From contig CAWBZB010000004.1 of NCBI GenBank assembly GCA_963793105.1, forward strand, positions 744,001-808,000: a stretch of 64,000 nt of DNA, written 5' to 3'. A program made the position numbers and the translations under genes. Positions within the stretch are counted from its first letter, which is position 1. Each line of letters opens with the position of its first letter. Of this stretch, positions 17,992 through 27,978 are shown piece by piece. Under the pieces are notes generated by a model. That model searched no databases. It was not told the DNA's origin and worked only from the letters and a program-made list of their open reading frames with translations. This DNA is from UBA10649 sp963793105 (lineage in GTDB: Bacteria; Actinomycetota; Actinomycetes; S36-B12).

Positions 17992-18600
17992 TCAGGAGCG
18001 GAACAGGTACGCGAAGGCCGGCTTGGTGTACGCGATTCCTCGACCTGAGCGGCGGATCGCCTCGGCATCCGCGGCGGCGGCCTTCCGCGGAACCAGGTAC
18101 CTCTGGAGGCCCTCGGTGTCCAGGCGGAACCGGCCGTCCCGATGGAGCACCGCGGCGACCAGCGTCAGCTCGGGGTCAAGGGCCGCCAGACTCGCATCCC
18201 CGTGGCTGGCATTCGCCAGCAGCAGACCTCCGGGTCGCAGGTACGGCCGGCAGTGCTCCCACACCGGCCCGGCGTACAACGAGATGAGCAGGTCGAACGC
18301 GCTCCCCGCCAGCGGCAGCTCCGAGGTGTAGTCCGCCGCAACGAAGTCGACGACCGGCTCCGGGCCTGATCGTCCGCGCAGTTCGGACCGTAGGAGGTCC
18401 GTGTCGGCGAAGTACCGCGCCGCGCGCCGGTCGGTATCGACGTAGCAGACGGAGTCGATGACCATCGAGGGCGAGAGGTCCACGTAGCTTCCGGGGTACA
18501 GGGCCCGCTCCACGGGCCACGAGGCCACGATCGCGGCGAACAGCCCGGTCCGGTCCCCTATCGAGGACCGATACGCCGCCCAGGAGACCGGTGGTGCCAT
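17992..18600 (-). CDS. Putative class I methyltransferase-like protein
   Basis: A 202-residue soluble protein. Its middle (YVDLSPSMVIDSVCYVDTD, then FVAADYTSELPLAGSAFDLL and RPYLRPGGLLLANASHGDA) follows the order of a Rossmann-fold SAM-dependent methyltransferase: motif I region, acidic loop, then the Pro-Gly-Gly turn before strand 5. Motif I is not a clean GxGxG, so activity is uncertain. It lies just downstream of adnB on the same strand (32 bases) and converges with the acyltransferase. No substrate can be assigned. Confidence 0.5.
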   Translation of the reverse strand: MAPPVSWAAYRSSIGDRTGLFAAIVASWPVERALYPGSYVDLSPSMVIDSVCYVDTDRRAARYFADTDLLRSELRGRSGPEPVVDFVAADYTSELPLAGSAFDLLISLYAGPVWEHCRPYLRPGGLLLANASHGDASLAALDPELTLVAAVLHRDGRFRLDTEGLQRYLVPRKAAAADAEAIRRSGRGIAYTKPAFAYLFRS

Positions 18601-18632
18601 TCGGCCATCCCATCACGACCGCCAGTGGCCAG

Positions 18633-21600
18633 CTAGGAGGCGAGCAGGCGCGCCAGCTCGGCGGACGTGTCCGGCCGCAGAACCTCGCCGGTCGCCACGA
18701 TGACGAACGCCGCGTCGACCTGCTCCACCGGGATCCCCATGCGCTGTGCCCACGCCAACCGGTAGATCGCCAGCTGCATCGCGTCCACGTGCCTGCCCGA
18801 GCCGGTCTTCCAGTCGATGACGTCATACACCGCGGCACTGCCCGGCGGCGCCTCGAACACCGCATCGATGCGCCCGTTGACCACCCTTCCGCCGACGAGG
18901 AGGGCGAACGGCGCCTCCACCGCCACCGGCACGCGGTGTGCGTATGGACCGCCCTCGAAGGCCGCCTTCAGGTCCTGCAGAGCCGCGTCGCTGGCAATGT
19001 CGGCATCCGCGGATCCCGGCAGGTCGTCGGGGCCGATCAGCGACTGCTGGCCGTAGCGCGTCTCCACCCAGGCATGGAACTGCGTGCCGCGCTGCGCCGC
19101 GGGGGCGGGAGGCCGGGGCATGGGCCGGACGATCTCCCGCGCGACCGCCTCGGGGTCGTCCAGGGCCTGCATGAGCAGGCTTGCCGACACGGAGTCGGGG
19201 AATCGCACCTGCCTCGTGGTGGCGTGACGGGCCTGCGCCTCTTCCAGCAGGGCGGCCGCCAGCACGTCCCACTCCTGGATCCGCTCCCGCTCGTCGGCAG
19301 ACCCGATCGCGGGCGCAGGGGTGTCGACCCCCGGCAGCGACGGCTGCACGGCGGCCACGGCGCGCACGGCTTCCGCGACCTGTCGTAGCCGTGCCACGTG
19401 CTCGGCGTCCGGCGCTGGCGGCCAGGCCATCGGCACCGACGCCTCGCGCACCTGCGGGTTCGTGGCGTCGTCGGGGGGCGCCGGCTCCCAGTGCACCACC
19501 TGACCGAAGCCGTCGAGGCAGGCCTGGTGCACGGTCGAGAGGAACGCGTCAGGCCCGCGACGGGATGATTGGCTCGGGCCCCACCAGTGCCCGGACACCG
19601 CCAGGCCGCGCTCGGCGCGGGTGAAGGCGACGTAGGCGAGCCGCTGGTTCTCCAGGTCGCTCAGCTCGCGCAGCACCTCCTTGTAGGCGTCGTGGTGCAT
19701 GGCGCGCGGCGTCTCGCCCTCCACCGGGAAGGACGCCAGATCGGGCGTGCAGTCATCGCGCAGCGGCCAGGGGACCGAGCTCGCCGCGGTGGGCCACGAG
19801 GGTCGCCCGCGCCCGCCGGGGAACGCGCCGTTCGACACGAAGGGCACGAACACGTATCCGAACTCCAGGCCCTTCGCCTTGTGGATCGTCACCAGGCGCA
19901 CGGCGTCGGCGGGAGCCGCCACGTCCAGCTTCAGGTCGACGTCGAATCGCTCGGCGTCGCGCAGGCGCGCCAGGAACGCACCGAGGGTCAGCCGCCCGTC
20001 CAGCTCCGTGAACTCGGCCGCGACATCGAGGAAGGCGTGGAGAGCGTGCTGCTGGGCTGACGCAGCCGCCCCCAGCGCCGCTTCGACCTCGAGACCGGTC
20101 GCGCGCATCACCCGCAGGATCAACTCGGTGAGCGGCTCGCCGACATGCCCCTGGAGCCGTCGCAGCTCACGGGCGAAGGCTCCGAGGCGAGTCACGGCCT
20201 CCGGGGAGTAGCGATCGTGATCCCCGAGGTCATCAAGCGCCTCGGTGAGGGAGACCGACTCCACGACGTCCGTGCCGGCCACGGCGTCGTCCAGGGCCGC
20301 GCCGATGTCCTCCTGCCCCGAACGATGACGGCCCCCGGCCAGGTGGGCCGCTCGGTCGCCCAGGGCCGCCAGGTCCCGCGCCCCGATCCGCCAGCGCGGA
20401 CCAGCGGCCAGCCGGACGAAGGCCGGGTTGGCGGACGGATCATGGAGGATCTCCAGCATGCTCCGCAGCTCGACGACCGCCGGCTGGGCCAGCAGGGCGG
20501 CTGCTCCGACCAACTGGGTGGGCACACCTCGCCGCCGCAGCGCGGCGTCGACGGCCACCAGATCCGCACTGGTCGCAGCCAGGACCGCGATCTCGTCCCA
20601 GCGGACCTGCGGCCGGCCCGGCCGCGTCGCGTGGGTGGCGGTGACCTGCTCGACCACCCAGTCGACCTCCTGGGCGTACGTCTCGAAGAGGGCGCAGGAC
20701 ACCGCCCCGGCGCCTTTGCCGTTGTCGCCGGCGCTGAGGGGCTCCACGCCCGCGTGAACGGTGCGCAGGTGGGCCGACGCCCGGTTCGCCACCTCGAGGA
20801 TGCTCGGCCCGGAGCGTCGGTTCTCCGACAGGGTGAAGCGTGCCGCCGCGCGGTCATGACCCTCAGGCGGGAAGTGCCGTGGGAAATCCTCGATGTTGTC
20901 GACACTCGCCCCGCGCCACCCGTAGATGGCCTGGCACGGATCACCCACCGCCATCACCGGATGACCGGACCCGAAGATCCGCTGGAGCAGGACCCGCTGG
21001 GCGATGGACGTGTCCTGGTACTCGTCGAGCAGCACGACCGCGTACCGCTCGCGCAGATCGGCCACCACGTCGGGGAATCGGTGGACGAGCTCGCCAGCCA
21101 GTCGGATCTGGTCGGCGAAGTCCAGCACGTCGCGGGCCGCCTTCTCCGAACGCCACTCCTCGACCAGGCTCGCCAGCACCCCTCGCTGGCTGGAGGTGGC
21201 CATCATCTCGGTGCCGATCCTCTGCGGAGGGCCGAAGGACTGCAGCATCGCGAGCATCTCGTCATCGAACTGCCGCAGCTCCGCGGGACTGACCCCCAGT
21301 TCCGTCAGCTCGTCGTCGAGGCTGAGCAGGTCCTTGGTGATGACGAGGGGCGAGCGCCCGAAGCCGGCCAGCGGCAGGGAGGACCGGCAGACCACCCGGT
21401 AGGCCAACTGCTGCCGGGCCCCGTCGGCGAGCATCGTCGGCCGCGGCTCCCGGCCCAGGCGGATCCCGTGCTCGCTCAGGATTCGTGCCGAGAACGCGTG
21501 GTACGTGAGGACCTGCGGCTCCCCAACCGGCGCCCCCTCGGCGTCCTCACCGGTGATGACGCCGCCGTCTACCAGGGCCGCCACCGAGCGTCGCATCGAC

Positions 21601-21857
21601 GCGAGCAGCTGGGCGGTCGCCTTGGTCGTGAAGGTCAGCCCGAGCACCTCGTCGGGTCGGACGTAGCCACTGCCGACCAGCCACGCCACGCGCGCCGCCA
21701 TCGACGTGGTCTTGCCGGACCCGGCACCGGCCACGATCACCGCGGGTTCGACGCCGGACGACACCGCAGCCCACTGCTCATCGGTGAGGGTGAGCCCGAG
21801 CGCGCTGTCCAGTCGATCCCGCGTGAGCCCGGACGCCGGCGCGAGTGAGGAGGTCAT
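18633..21857 (-). CDS. adnB: AdnB-type helicase-nuclease subunit (UvrD-like helicase + RecB nuclease)
   Basis: A 1,074-residue fusion of an SF1 helicase with a PD-(D/E)XK nuclease, one half of the AdnAB motor that resects double-strand breaks in actinobacteria. Helicase motifs: AGAGSGKTTSMAARVAW (Walker A), FTTKATAQL, LLDEYQDTSIAQ, GDPCQAIYGWRG, IHKAKGLEFGYV and VAFTRAERGL. The C-terminal nuclease shows GRIDAVFE followed by YDVIDWKTGSG, with the catalytic Asp and Lys. Its ATG overlaps the adnA stop (ATGA), so the two subunits are translationally coupled. Order adnA then adnB matches Mycobacterium (Rv3202c-Rv3201c, from memory). Confidence 0.88.
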   Translation of the reverse strand: MTSSLAPASGLTRDRLDSALGLTLTDEQWAAVSSGVEPAVIVAGAGSGKTTSMAARVAWLVGSGYVRPDEVLGLTFTTKATAQLLASMRRSVAALVDGGVITGEDAEGAPVGEPQVLTYHAFSARILSEHGIRLGREPRPTMLADGARQQLAYRVVCRSSLPLAGFGRSPLVITKDLLSLDDELTELGVSPAELRQFDDEMLAMLQSFGPPQRIGTEMMATSSQRGVLASLVEEWRSEKAARDVLDFADQIRLAGELVHRFPDVVADLRERYAVVLLDEYQDTSIAQRVLLQRIFGSGHPVMAVGDPCQAIYGWRGASVDNIEDFPRHFPPEGHDRAAARFTLSENRRSGPSILEVANRASAHLRTVHAGVEPLSAGDNGKGAGAVSCALFETYAQEVDWVVEQVTATHATRPGRPQVRWDEIAVLAATSADLVAVDAALRRRGVPTQLVGAAALLAQPAVVELRSMLEILHDPSANPAFVRLAAGPRWRIGARDLAALGDRAAHLAGGRHRSGQEDIGAALDDAVAGTDVVESVSLTEALDDLGDHDRYSPEAVTRLGAFARELRRLQGHVGEPLTELILRVMRATGLEVEAALGAAASAQQHALHAFLDVAAEFTELDGRLTLGAFLARLRDAERFDVDLKLDVAAPADAVRLVTIHKAKGLEFGYVFVPFVSNGAFPGGRGRPSWPTAASSVPWPLRDDCTPDLASFPVEGETPRAMHHDAYKEVLRELSDLENQRLAYVAFTRAERGLAVSGHWWGPSQSSRRGPDAFLSTVHQACLDGFGQVVHWEPAPPDDATNPQVREASVPMAWPPAPDAEHVARLRQVAEAVRAVAAVQPSLPGVDTPAPAIGSADERERIQEWDVLAAALLEEAQARHATTRQVRFPDSVSASLLMQALDDPEAVAREIVRPMPRPPAPAAQRGTQFHAWVETRYGQQSLIGPDDLPGSADADIASDAALQDLKAAFEGGPYAHRVPVAVEAPFALLVGGRVVNGRIDAVFEAPPGSAAVYDVIDWKTGSGRHVDAMQLAIYRLAWAQRMGIPVEQVDAAFVIVATGEVLRPDTSAELARLLAS

Positions 21858-24800
21858 GGCGTCACCTGCTGACCCTCGACCTTGGCCGGGCAGGTCGTCT
21901 TGTAGGCGCAGTAGGAGCAGGCGGGTCCGACCCTGGCGGTGAACTCCTCCGAGCGCAGGAGGGACGCGGCCTGGCCCAGCTTGCGCTCGACCCAGGTGGG
22001 CCGCTCTTCCTCGAGGGCCTCCTGGAACTGGATTCGGGCATCAGTGGAACCCTTGCCCGCGTCCACCCGCAGTTGCACCAGGGCCGCTCCCCCGACCTCG
22101 ACGGGGGCGGCATCGGCACGTTCGGCTGCCCCGCCGTCCACGGAATCCGCTGCTGCGGTCAGGCCGCCCTCGCGCAGCAGCAACTGGTACACCCCCAGCT
22201 GACCGTGCTCGGGGATCTCCTTGGGCGGCACCGGCCGCCGCATGTTCTTCAGGTCGATCGGCACGAGCCGGCCCTGCGCGTCGCTCTCGACCCGGTCGAT
22301 GTAGCCGCTGAGGCGAACGACCTCCTCGCCGCCCTCCGGCACCGGCACGGCCACCTCCGCCGACACGTGCGTCTCGGTGCCGACCAGCTGTCGATCGCGC
22401 CGCTGGTGGTAGCCCAGGAACCTGCGGAGGGCGGCCCGCGCCTCGCGCCGCTCCGACTCGGACTGCCACCGCGCCTCGAAGCGCAGCTCTGCCCACACGC
22501 GATCGACCTCGGCATCCATCGCGTCAAGGGACTCCGGGATCTCGCCCTTGGCCACGAAGTCGGCCACCGCGTGCACGACACTGCCGAAGCTCGTGGCGGT
22601 GCCACGCGGGGTCTCGGCCTGCGCCTCGTGCTCAAGGAACCACTTGAGGGGACAGGCGAGGATCCCGTCGAGGCTGCTGCCGGACAGCGCGACCGGCCGG
22701 CCGGCATCGCGCATGGGGCGATCGCTTCGCGTCGGTTCGGACAGGCCCCACCACGTGCTCGGGTCCGCCAGCGGGACCAGGCGGTGTCCGTCCGCGTCGA
22801 CCTGGGCGGCCAGCACGGCCAGCCGTTCCACCGCGGCCCGCCTCAGCGTCTGGGGAGAACTCTGGTCGAGCGCCGTTCGGCGCAGCTCGGCCACCAGGCC
22901 GTCCAGGGAGACCGGATGCCGGGGGCGGCCGACCTCCGCCGTCATCGTGCCGTCGGGAAGGACCGACAGCACGTCGGCGAGGAACCGGCTGGGCCGATCG
23001 CCGCCCTGGTCCCGCTCGTCCACCGCGGTCACGTGGAGCTGGCGTCGGGCTCGGGTGCAGGCGACGTAGAACAGGCGGCGCTCCTCCTCGAGCAGCTCCG
23101 CCGGCCGGGGCCCGCTGCCGATTCCCGTCGCCGTGAGCTCCTCCGCGCGCAGGGTGGAGCCCCGGGCGCGCAGGTCGGGCCACACGCCCTCCTGCGCCCC
23201 CACCAGCCATACCTCGTCCCACTCCAGTCCCTTGGCCCGATGCGCCGTCAGGATGCGGACGGCATCGGCGCGCGTGCCGCGGTCGGCCACCGCCTCGGCG
23301 GGGATCTGCTGGTCGGCCAGCGAGTCGATGAACGTGCGCACCCCGAGGAAGCCCGGGTAGCGCCCCGCCAGTCGCTCGGCGGCGTCGAACAGCGCCATGA
23401 CGGCGTCGAGGTCGTGGTCCGCGGACCGCGACCCCTGCAGCGCAGCCACGCGCAGGCGGGTCGACCAGCCGTGCGGGGTGCGGCCGCCGGACCACAGCGT
23501 CCACAGCACCTCCTGCGGCGAAGCCCCCGCGACGACCTGCTCGTGGACGTCAACGAGGAGGGCCGTCAGCCGGGAGACCGACACCGCGGCCGGGTCGTCG
23601 GGCGGCAGGCCGGGCGCCGCGGCCGGCTCGCCGATGAGCGGGCCGAGCACCAGGTCGCGGATGAGGACGTCCGACGGCGCAGACGCATAGCCCGCCGCGT
23701 GCTGCTGGGACCGCAGGGACCTCCCCAGTCGGCGCACGTCGCCGGGCGCCAGCCCCACCAGCGGACCGCTCAGGACGTCGAGCACCTCGGTGGGACTCGA
23801 CGACGCGGGGTGGGTGGCCATCGACAATGCGCTGAGCAGGGCGGCCACGGCCGGCTCCGAGCGCAGGGGGATCTCGTCGGCCGCGACCACGACCGGTACG
23901 CCGGCCGCATGCAGCGCCCGCTGCAGCGGGGGGATCTGGTTCCCTGAACGCACGAGCACCGCGAGTTCGCGCCACGGCACCCCGCGGCGGACGTGCGCCA
24001 GCCGCAGTTCGCGCGCGATGTGCGCCGCCTGAGCCCCTCGGTCCGGATAGGTCCGGACGCTGACGACATCGCTGGTCGCCGGATCGACGACCGGCTCGCA
24101 GCTGGGATGACGATGCGCCTGCAGGTGCTCGGCCGGCAGCCCGTGCGGAAGCCGGCTGCCGAGGACGGCCGTCGCCACCGAGCGGATCGTCGGGCCGAAC
24201 CGGCGCGTGCGATCGAGGACGACCACCGGCGCCGGCTCGCCCTCCGTCGAGCCGAAGGTGTCGGGGAACCGCAGGAGGCCACGGACGTCCGCCCCCCGGA
24301 AGCCGTAGATGGCCTGATCCGGGTCACCGACGGCGACGAGCGTCGTCTCGGCGTCGACCAGGGCCCGGAGCAGGGCGACCTGGAGAGGATCGGTGTCCTG
24401 GTACTCGTCCACGTAGATGGCCCGGTACTGCCGGCGAAGCAGCGCGGACACCTCGGGCTCGTGCGCCCGGACCACCGCCCGGAAGAGCAGCTCCCCGTAG
24501 TCCATGACGTTCTCCAGGACCATGACCTCCTGCTCCTGGCGGGCCAGCTGTCCGACCGCGACCCACGCCGGACGCGCCGAAGCCGAGCCGATCCGCCTCA
24601 GGTCGCCGTCCTCCAGCCCGAGCTCGCGGGCGCGGGCGAGGACGGCACGCACCTCGTTTGCCAGACCCAGGGTCGGCAGCGCGCCGATCAGGTCATCGGG
24701 CCAGTTCACCGTGCCGTCGACGACCGCTCCGCGGAGCAGTTCCCGGATCCGGACGTCCTCCTCCGCCCCGGACATCAGCCGAGGCGGATCGAGGTAGTCC

Positions 24801-25141
24801 TCCGCAGCCTCGGTGCGCCGAAGCAGCGAGTAGGCGAATGAGTGGAAGGTCGCGACGGTGGGGACGAGTCCGCCGCCCAGCCGGGCCGAGACCCGGTCGC
24901 GGAGCTCGGTGGCCGCCTTGCGCCCGAAGGTCAGGGCCAGCACGGCATCCGGGGCGAGGCCATCGGACGGGTCGGCCAGCCGATGGGCGATCGACTCGAC
25001 GATCGTGGTGGTCTTCCCGGTGCCCGGACCGGCCAGGACGAGCAGCGGACCACGTCGGTGCTCGACGACCCGCCGCTGCTGCTCGTCCAGCGTCGCCGGG
25101 ACGGCCGGCGGCGCCGGGGTCAGGTCGAGCTCCCACCTCAT
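21854..25141 (-). CDS. adnA: AdnA-type helicase-nuclease subunit with Fe-S cysteines
   Basis: A 1,095-residue partner of AdnB. N-terminal helicase motifs: LAGPGTGKTTTIVESI, LTFGRKAATEL, YVDEYQDTDPLQ, GDPDQAIYGFRGAD, TAHRAKGLEWDEVW and VACTRARRQL. The C-terminal nuclease domain has VPIDLKNMRR with the expected Asp and Lys. Four cysteines frame it as in AddB-type iron-sulfur nucleases: ILACPLKWF before the domain and CSYCAYKTTC at the very end. ATG 25141 is used because the protein then opens MRWELDLTPAP and reaches the Q motif directly; the frame stays open far upstream on the opposite strand of the flippase gene but carries no recognisable sequence. Confidence 0.88.
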   Translation of the reverse strand: MRWELDLTPAPPAVPATLDEQQRRVVEHRRGPLLVLAGPGTGKTTTIVESIAHRLADPSDGLAPDAVLALTFGRKAATELRDRVSARLGGGLVPTVATFHSFAYSLLRRTEAAEDYLDPPRLMSGAEEDVRIRELLRGAVVDGTVNWPDDLIGALPTLGLANEVRAVLARARELGLEDGDLRRIGSASARPAWVAVGQLARQEQEVMVLENVMDYGELLFRAVVRAHEPEVSALLRRQYRAIYVDEYQDTDPLQVALLRALVDAETTLVAVGDPDQAIYGFRGADVRGLLRFPDTFGSTEGEPAPVVVLDRTRRFGPTIRSVATAVLGSRLPHGLPAEHLQAHRHPSCEPVVDPATSDVVSVRTYPDRGAQAAHIARELRLAHVRRGVPWRELAVLVRSGNQIPPLQRALHAAGVPVVVAADEIPLRSEPAVAALLSALSMATHPASSSPTEVLDVLSGPLVGLAPGDVRRLGRSLRSQQHAAGYASAPSDVLIRDLVLGPLIGEPAAAPGLPPDDPAAVSVSRLTALLVDVHEQVVAGASPQEVLWTLWSGGRTPHGWSTRLRVAALQGSRSADHDLDAVMALFDAAERLAGRYPGFLGVRTFIDSLADQQIPAEAVADRGTRADAVRILTAHRAKGLEWDEVWLVGAQEGVWPDLRARGSTLRAEELTATGIGSGPRPAELLEEERRLFYVACTRARRQLHVTAVDERDQGGDRPSRFLADVLSVLPDGTMTAEVGRPRHPVSLDGLVAELRRTALDQSSPQTLRRAAVERLAVLAAQVDADGHRLVPLADPSTWWGLSEPTRSDRPMRDAGRPVALSGSSLDGILACPLKWFLEHEAQAETPRGTATSFGSVVHAVADFVAKGEIPESLDAMDAEVDRVWAELRFEARWQSESERREARAALRRFLGYHQRRDRQLVGTETHVSAEVAVPVPEGGEEVVRLSGYIDRVESDAQGRLVPIDLKNMRRPVPPKEIPEHGQLGVYQLLLREGGLTAAADSVDGGAAERADAAPVEVGGAALVQLRVDAGKGSTDARIQFQEALEEERPTWVERKLGQAASLLRSEEFTARVGPACSYCAYKTTCPAKVEGQQVTP

Positions 25142-25189
25142 GGACCCATGGATACCACCCGGGTCCGACACCTCGAAGGCTCGGTCTGG

Positions 25190-25195
25190 GACGAT
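25190..25195 (+). promoter_or_regulatory. Putative -10 box for the pseudokinase-flippase gene
   Basis: GACGAT ends 6 bases before the GTG at 25202 in the short divergent gap with adnA; no ribosome binding site is seen. Leaderless transcription is likely. Confidence 0.3.
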
Positions 25196-25201
25196 CACCC
25201 C

Positions 25202-27697
25202 GTGAGTCCCGACGTCCCGAACCCCAGCGACGTCGCCGAAGGACCTGCGCCGCTCACGGGCTCGACTCCCCCGGTGACGGACGCCGGCCACCTGGTGGCC
25301 CCCACGGACACGGGGCCGCTGGCCGAGCCCGCTCCTGAATGGACCGGGTCCCTGGTGATCGAGGACGGGGTGATCCCCCGACGGCTGCGCCGGCCACTGG
25401 ACCTGGCGCGGTTCGTGCTCGCGATCGTCATCGCCGCGGCAACCGTCCTGGTCGCCTGGTTCGCGACCAGCACCGCCGCCGGCCTGGATAGCGACATCTC
25501 CGTCGGCGCGTCCCTTCTGCCCTCCTTCGTGGTGCTGGTCCTCAACGTCATCGGAGGCATCGGCACGCTCGGCCTGCCGATCGCCGTGGCCGTCACCATG
25601 ACCCTTCGACGGCGGCTGCGTCAGCTCTTCGACGCCTTCGTCGCGCTGCTCATCGCCGTGGTCGTGCTGACGTCCATCGCCATCGCCCTCAGCAGCGCGA
25701 ACGTTCCCCGGCTGCTCGCGGCGCTGGCCGGTTCGGTCAGCCCCGACAGTGCCGCGACCGCGCCGATCCTCGGCGGCCTGATCGCCTTCGTCACCGTGTC
25801 CCGTGTCATGAGCCGGCGCCCGTGGAATGTCCTGACGATCGTGGTGATCGGCTCGCTGATCGTGGTCAACGTGCTCAGCGGCGGCATCGCCCTCGCCGGG
25901 GTGGGCATCTCCCTGGCCATCGGCTGGGCGATCGGCCTGATGACGCGCTACGTCGCCGGCACTCCGACGACGCGGCCGAGCGGCATCGAGGTGGCCGACG
26001 CCCTGACGCGCAGCGGGTACCCCGTCACCGTGCTGCAGGCCCGCGAGTCGACGAACCGAGGGCGGCGCTACCTCGCCACCACCCGGGCCGGGGGCCAGCT
26101 CATGGTGACGGTGCTCGACCGCGACCTCGAAGGCGCCGGACTGGCCAACGCGCTCTGGACGAGCCTGCGACTGCGCGACGACAGCACGACGGGGGCGTTC
26201 AACATGCGCCGGTCCCTCGACCACGCGGCGCTCGTCGCCTACGCAGCAGAGGCCGCCGGGGCTCCCGAGCCGCGCCTGCTCCTGGCCACGGAAGTCGGTC
26301 CGGACTCCGTGCTGCTGGCCTACGAACTCGTGGAGGGGACGCGCTTCAGCGACCTCGACGAGGTGACCGACGACGACCTCATCCAGGCCTGGCGGGCGAT
26401 GCGCACGCTGCACGAGAACCAGATGACCCATCGTTCCCTCGCGGCCGAGCACCTTCTACGGGCCGAGGACGGATCCGTGTGGATGATCGGCGGGGAGACC
26501 GGCAGCATCGCCGCCGGGGATGTCGCCCAGCGGATCGACACCGCCGAGCTCCTGGCCACCCTGGCGATGCTCACCGACGTGGAGCGCGCGGTCAGCACGG
26601 GGAGGACGGTCCTCGGGGTCGTCGGGCTCAGCCGGGCGCTGCCGGCCCTGCAGCCGGTGGCCCTGTCCACGCAGACCCGTCGCTCACTGCGCAAGCACAA
26701 GGGCATGATGGTCGGCCTCCGGGACGCGCTCGCCGAGATCAAGCCAGGCGCCGACGCCGAGCAGATCCAGTTCGAGCGCGTCCGACCACGCACCCTCGTC
26801 ATGATCATCGTCGGCACCATCGCCGGCTACGTGCTGCTGTCCCAGCTCGCCCAGGTCGATCTCGTCGGACTGCTGCGCACCGCCGACTGGCGATGGATGG
26901 CGCTCGCCCTCCTCCTCGCACTCGTGACCTACTTCGGTGCCTCCTGGTCGTTGTCGGGCTTCGTCCCCGAACCGCTGAAGCTGCACCGGACGATCCTGGC
27001 TCAGGTCGCCGGAGACTTCGCCACCCTGGTGTCGCCGCCCACCCTCGGGGCGATCGCGATCAATGTGCGCTACCTCCAGAAGGCCGGCCTGCACCCGGCC
27101 CTGGCAGGTGCCAGCGTGGGCGTCGCACAAGTCATGGCCTTCGTCTTCCACATCCTGCTGCTCTTCGGATTCGGCATCGCCGCGGGCACGCAGGCAGACC
27201 TCACCTTCGACCCGCCCAGGTTCGCGGTGATCGCCGTCATCGTGGTCGTCATCATCATCCTGGCCCTGCTGGCCGTCCCCGCGATTCGCCGCGTGATCTC
27301 CAAGCGCATCGGCCCGCTGCTCAAGGAGGTCGTGCCGCGACTGGTGACCGTCGCCCAGCGGCCGCTGAAGCTGCTGGAGGGCATCGGCGGCATCATCCTG
27401 CTCAACATCGCCTACATCGGCGTCCTCTACGCATGCGTCGAGGCCTTCGGCGGCAGCATGAACCTCGCCGTCGTCGGCGTGGTCTACCTCGCCGGCGCCA
27501 CGATCGGGCAGGCGGCCCCGACGCCCGGTGGCCTCGGGGCGGTGGAGGCCGCCCTCGCCGCGGGCCTGACCGCCGGCGGACTCGATGCCGGCCTGGCCAT
27601 CTCGGCCGTCCTGCTCTACCGGCTGGTGACGTTCTGGCTGCCGACGATCCCCGGCTACTGGGCCTTCAACTACCTCACCAAGAAGGGTGCGCTGTGA
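25202..27697 (+). CDS. Membrane protein: kinase-like domain fused to LPG-synthase-type (UPF0104) flippase domain
   Basis: An 831-residue polytopic protein. After an acidic proline-rich start come about six N-terminal helices (~65-245), then a soluble region (~260-520) with kinase-like layout: RRYLATTRAGGQLMVTVLDR (nucleotide-lobe lysine position lost), ELVEGTRF hinge and THRSLAAEHLLRAEDGSVWM in place of the HRD loop, where the usual catalytic residues are missing. The C-terminal ~300 residues form an eight-helix lysylphosphatidylglycerol synthase/flippase-like domain (ASWSLSGFVPEPLKLHRTIL, TPGGLGAVEAALAAGL). It probably handles a lipid or lipid-linked substrate, with the pseudokinase as a regulatory part. 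It is translationally coupled (GTGA) to the NIL gene. Function inferred only. Confidence 0.75.
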   Translation: MSPDVPNPSDVAEGPAPLTGSTPPVTDAGHLVAPTDTGPLAEPAPEWTGSLVIEDGVIPRRLRRPLDLARFVLAIVIAAATVLVAWFATSTAAGLDSDISVGASLLPSFVVLVLNVIGGIGTLGLPIAVAVTMTLRRRLRQLFDAFVALLIAVVVLTSIAIALSSANVPRLLAALAGSVSPDSAATAPILGGLIAFVTVSRVMSRRPWNVLTIVVIGSLIVVNVLSGGIALAGVGISLAIGWAIGLMTRYVAGTPTTRPSGIEVADALTRSGYPVTVLQARESTNRGRRYLATTRAGGQLMVTVLDRDLEGAGLANALWTSLRLRDDSTTGAFNMRRSLDHAALVAYAAEAAGAPEPRLLLATEVGPDSVLLAYELVEGTRFSDLDEVTDDDLIQAWRAMRTLHENQMTHRSLAAEHLLRAEDGSVWMIGGETGSIAAGDVAQRIDTAELLATLAMLTDVERAVSTGRTVLGVVGLSRALPALQPVALSTQTRRSLRKHKGMMVGLRDALAEIKPGADAEQIQFERVRPRTLVMIIVGTIAGYVLLSQLAQVDLVGLLRTADWRWMALALLLALVTYFGASWSLSGFVPEPLKLHRTILAQVAGDFATLVSPPTLGAIAINVRYLQKAGLHPALAGASVGVAQVMAFVFHILLLFGFGIAAGTQADLTFDPPRFAVIAVIVVVIIILALLAVPAIRRVISKRIGPLLKEVVPRLVTVAQRPLKLLEGIGGIILLNIAYIGVLYACVEAFGGSMNLAVVGVVYLAGATIGQAAPTPGGLGAVEAALAAGLTAGGLDAGLAISAVLLYRLVTFWLPTIPGYWAFNYLTKKGAL

Positions 27698-27942
27698 CCG
27701 ATCAGCATCTGCACGTGCGACTGACGTTTCCCCCGGGTCCTGCGACCGAGCCGGTGATCTACGAGATCGTCACGCGCTTCGGGGTGGTGCCCAACATCCG
27801 GCGGGCCGCGATCCACGAGCACAGCGGCTGGATGGTCTGCGACCTCGGCGGCGACCGGGCGTCCCTCGACGCCGCCGTCGCGTACATGGAGTCGATCGGC
27901 GTCGACGTGTCGCGGGCCGAGGGCGACGTCGTCGAGGGCTGA
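27694..27942 (+). CDS. Stand-alone NIL domain protein
   Basis: An 82-residue protein made of a single NIL domain, the ferredoxin-like fold otherwise found at the end of methionine importer ATPases (MetN) and on some ferredoxins. Visible pattern: LHVRLTFPPGPATEPVIYEI at the first strand-helix unit, VVPNIRRAAI and the glycine-rich GWMVCDLGGD turn. Its GTG overlaps the stop of the flippase fusion gene, so both are made from one message. A small-molecule or metal-binding role is possible but unproven. Confidence 0.75.
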   Translation: MTDQHLHVRLTFPPGPATEPVIYEIVTRFGVVPNIRRAAIHEHSGWMVCDLGGDRASLDAAVAYMESIGVDVSRAEGDVVEG

Positions 27943-27978
27943 CCGACTAGGCAGACCTGGCCGGCCCCGCCCCCACCC

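Noticed and set aside
20145..21848. Long plus-strand frame opposite adnB
   Set aside because: Shadow of the helicase; repetitive His/Arg/Gly composition and no recognisable sequence.
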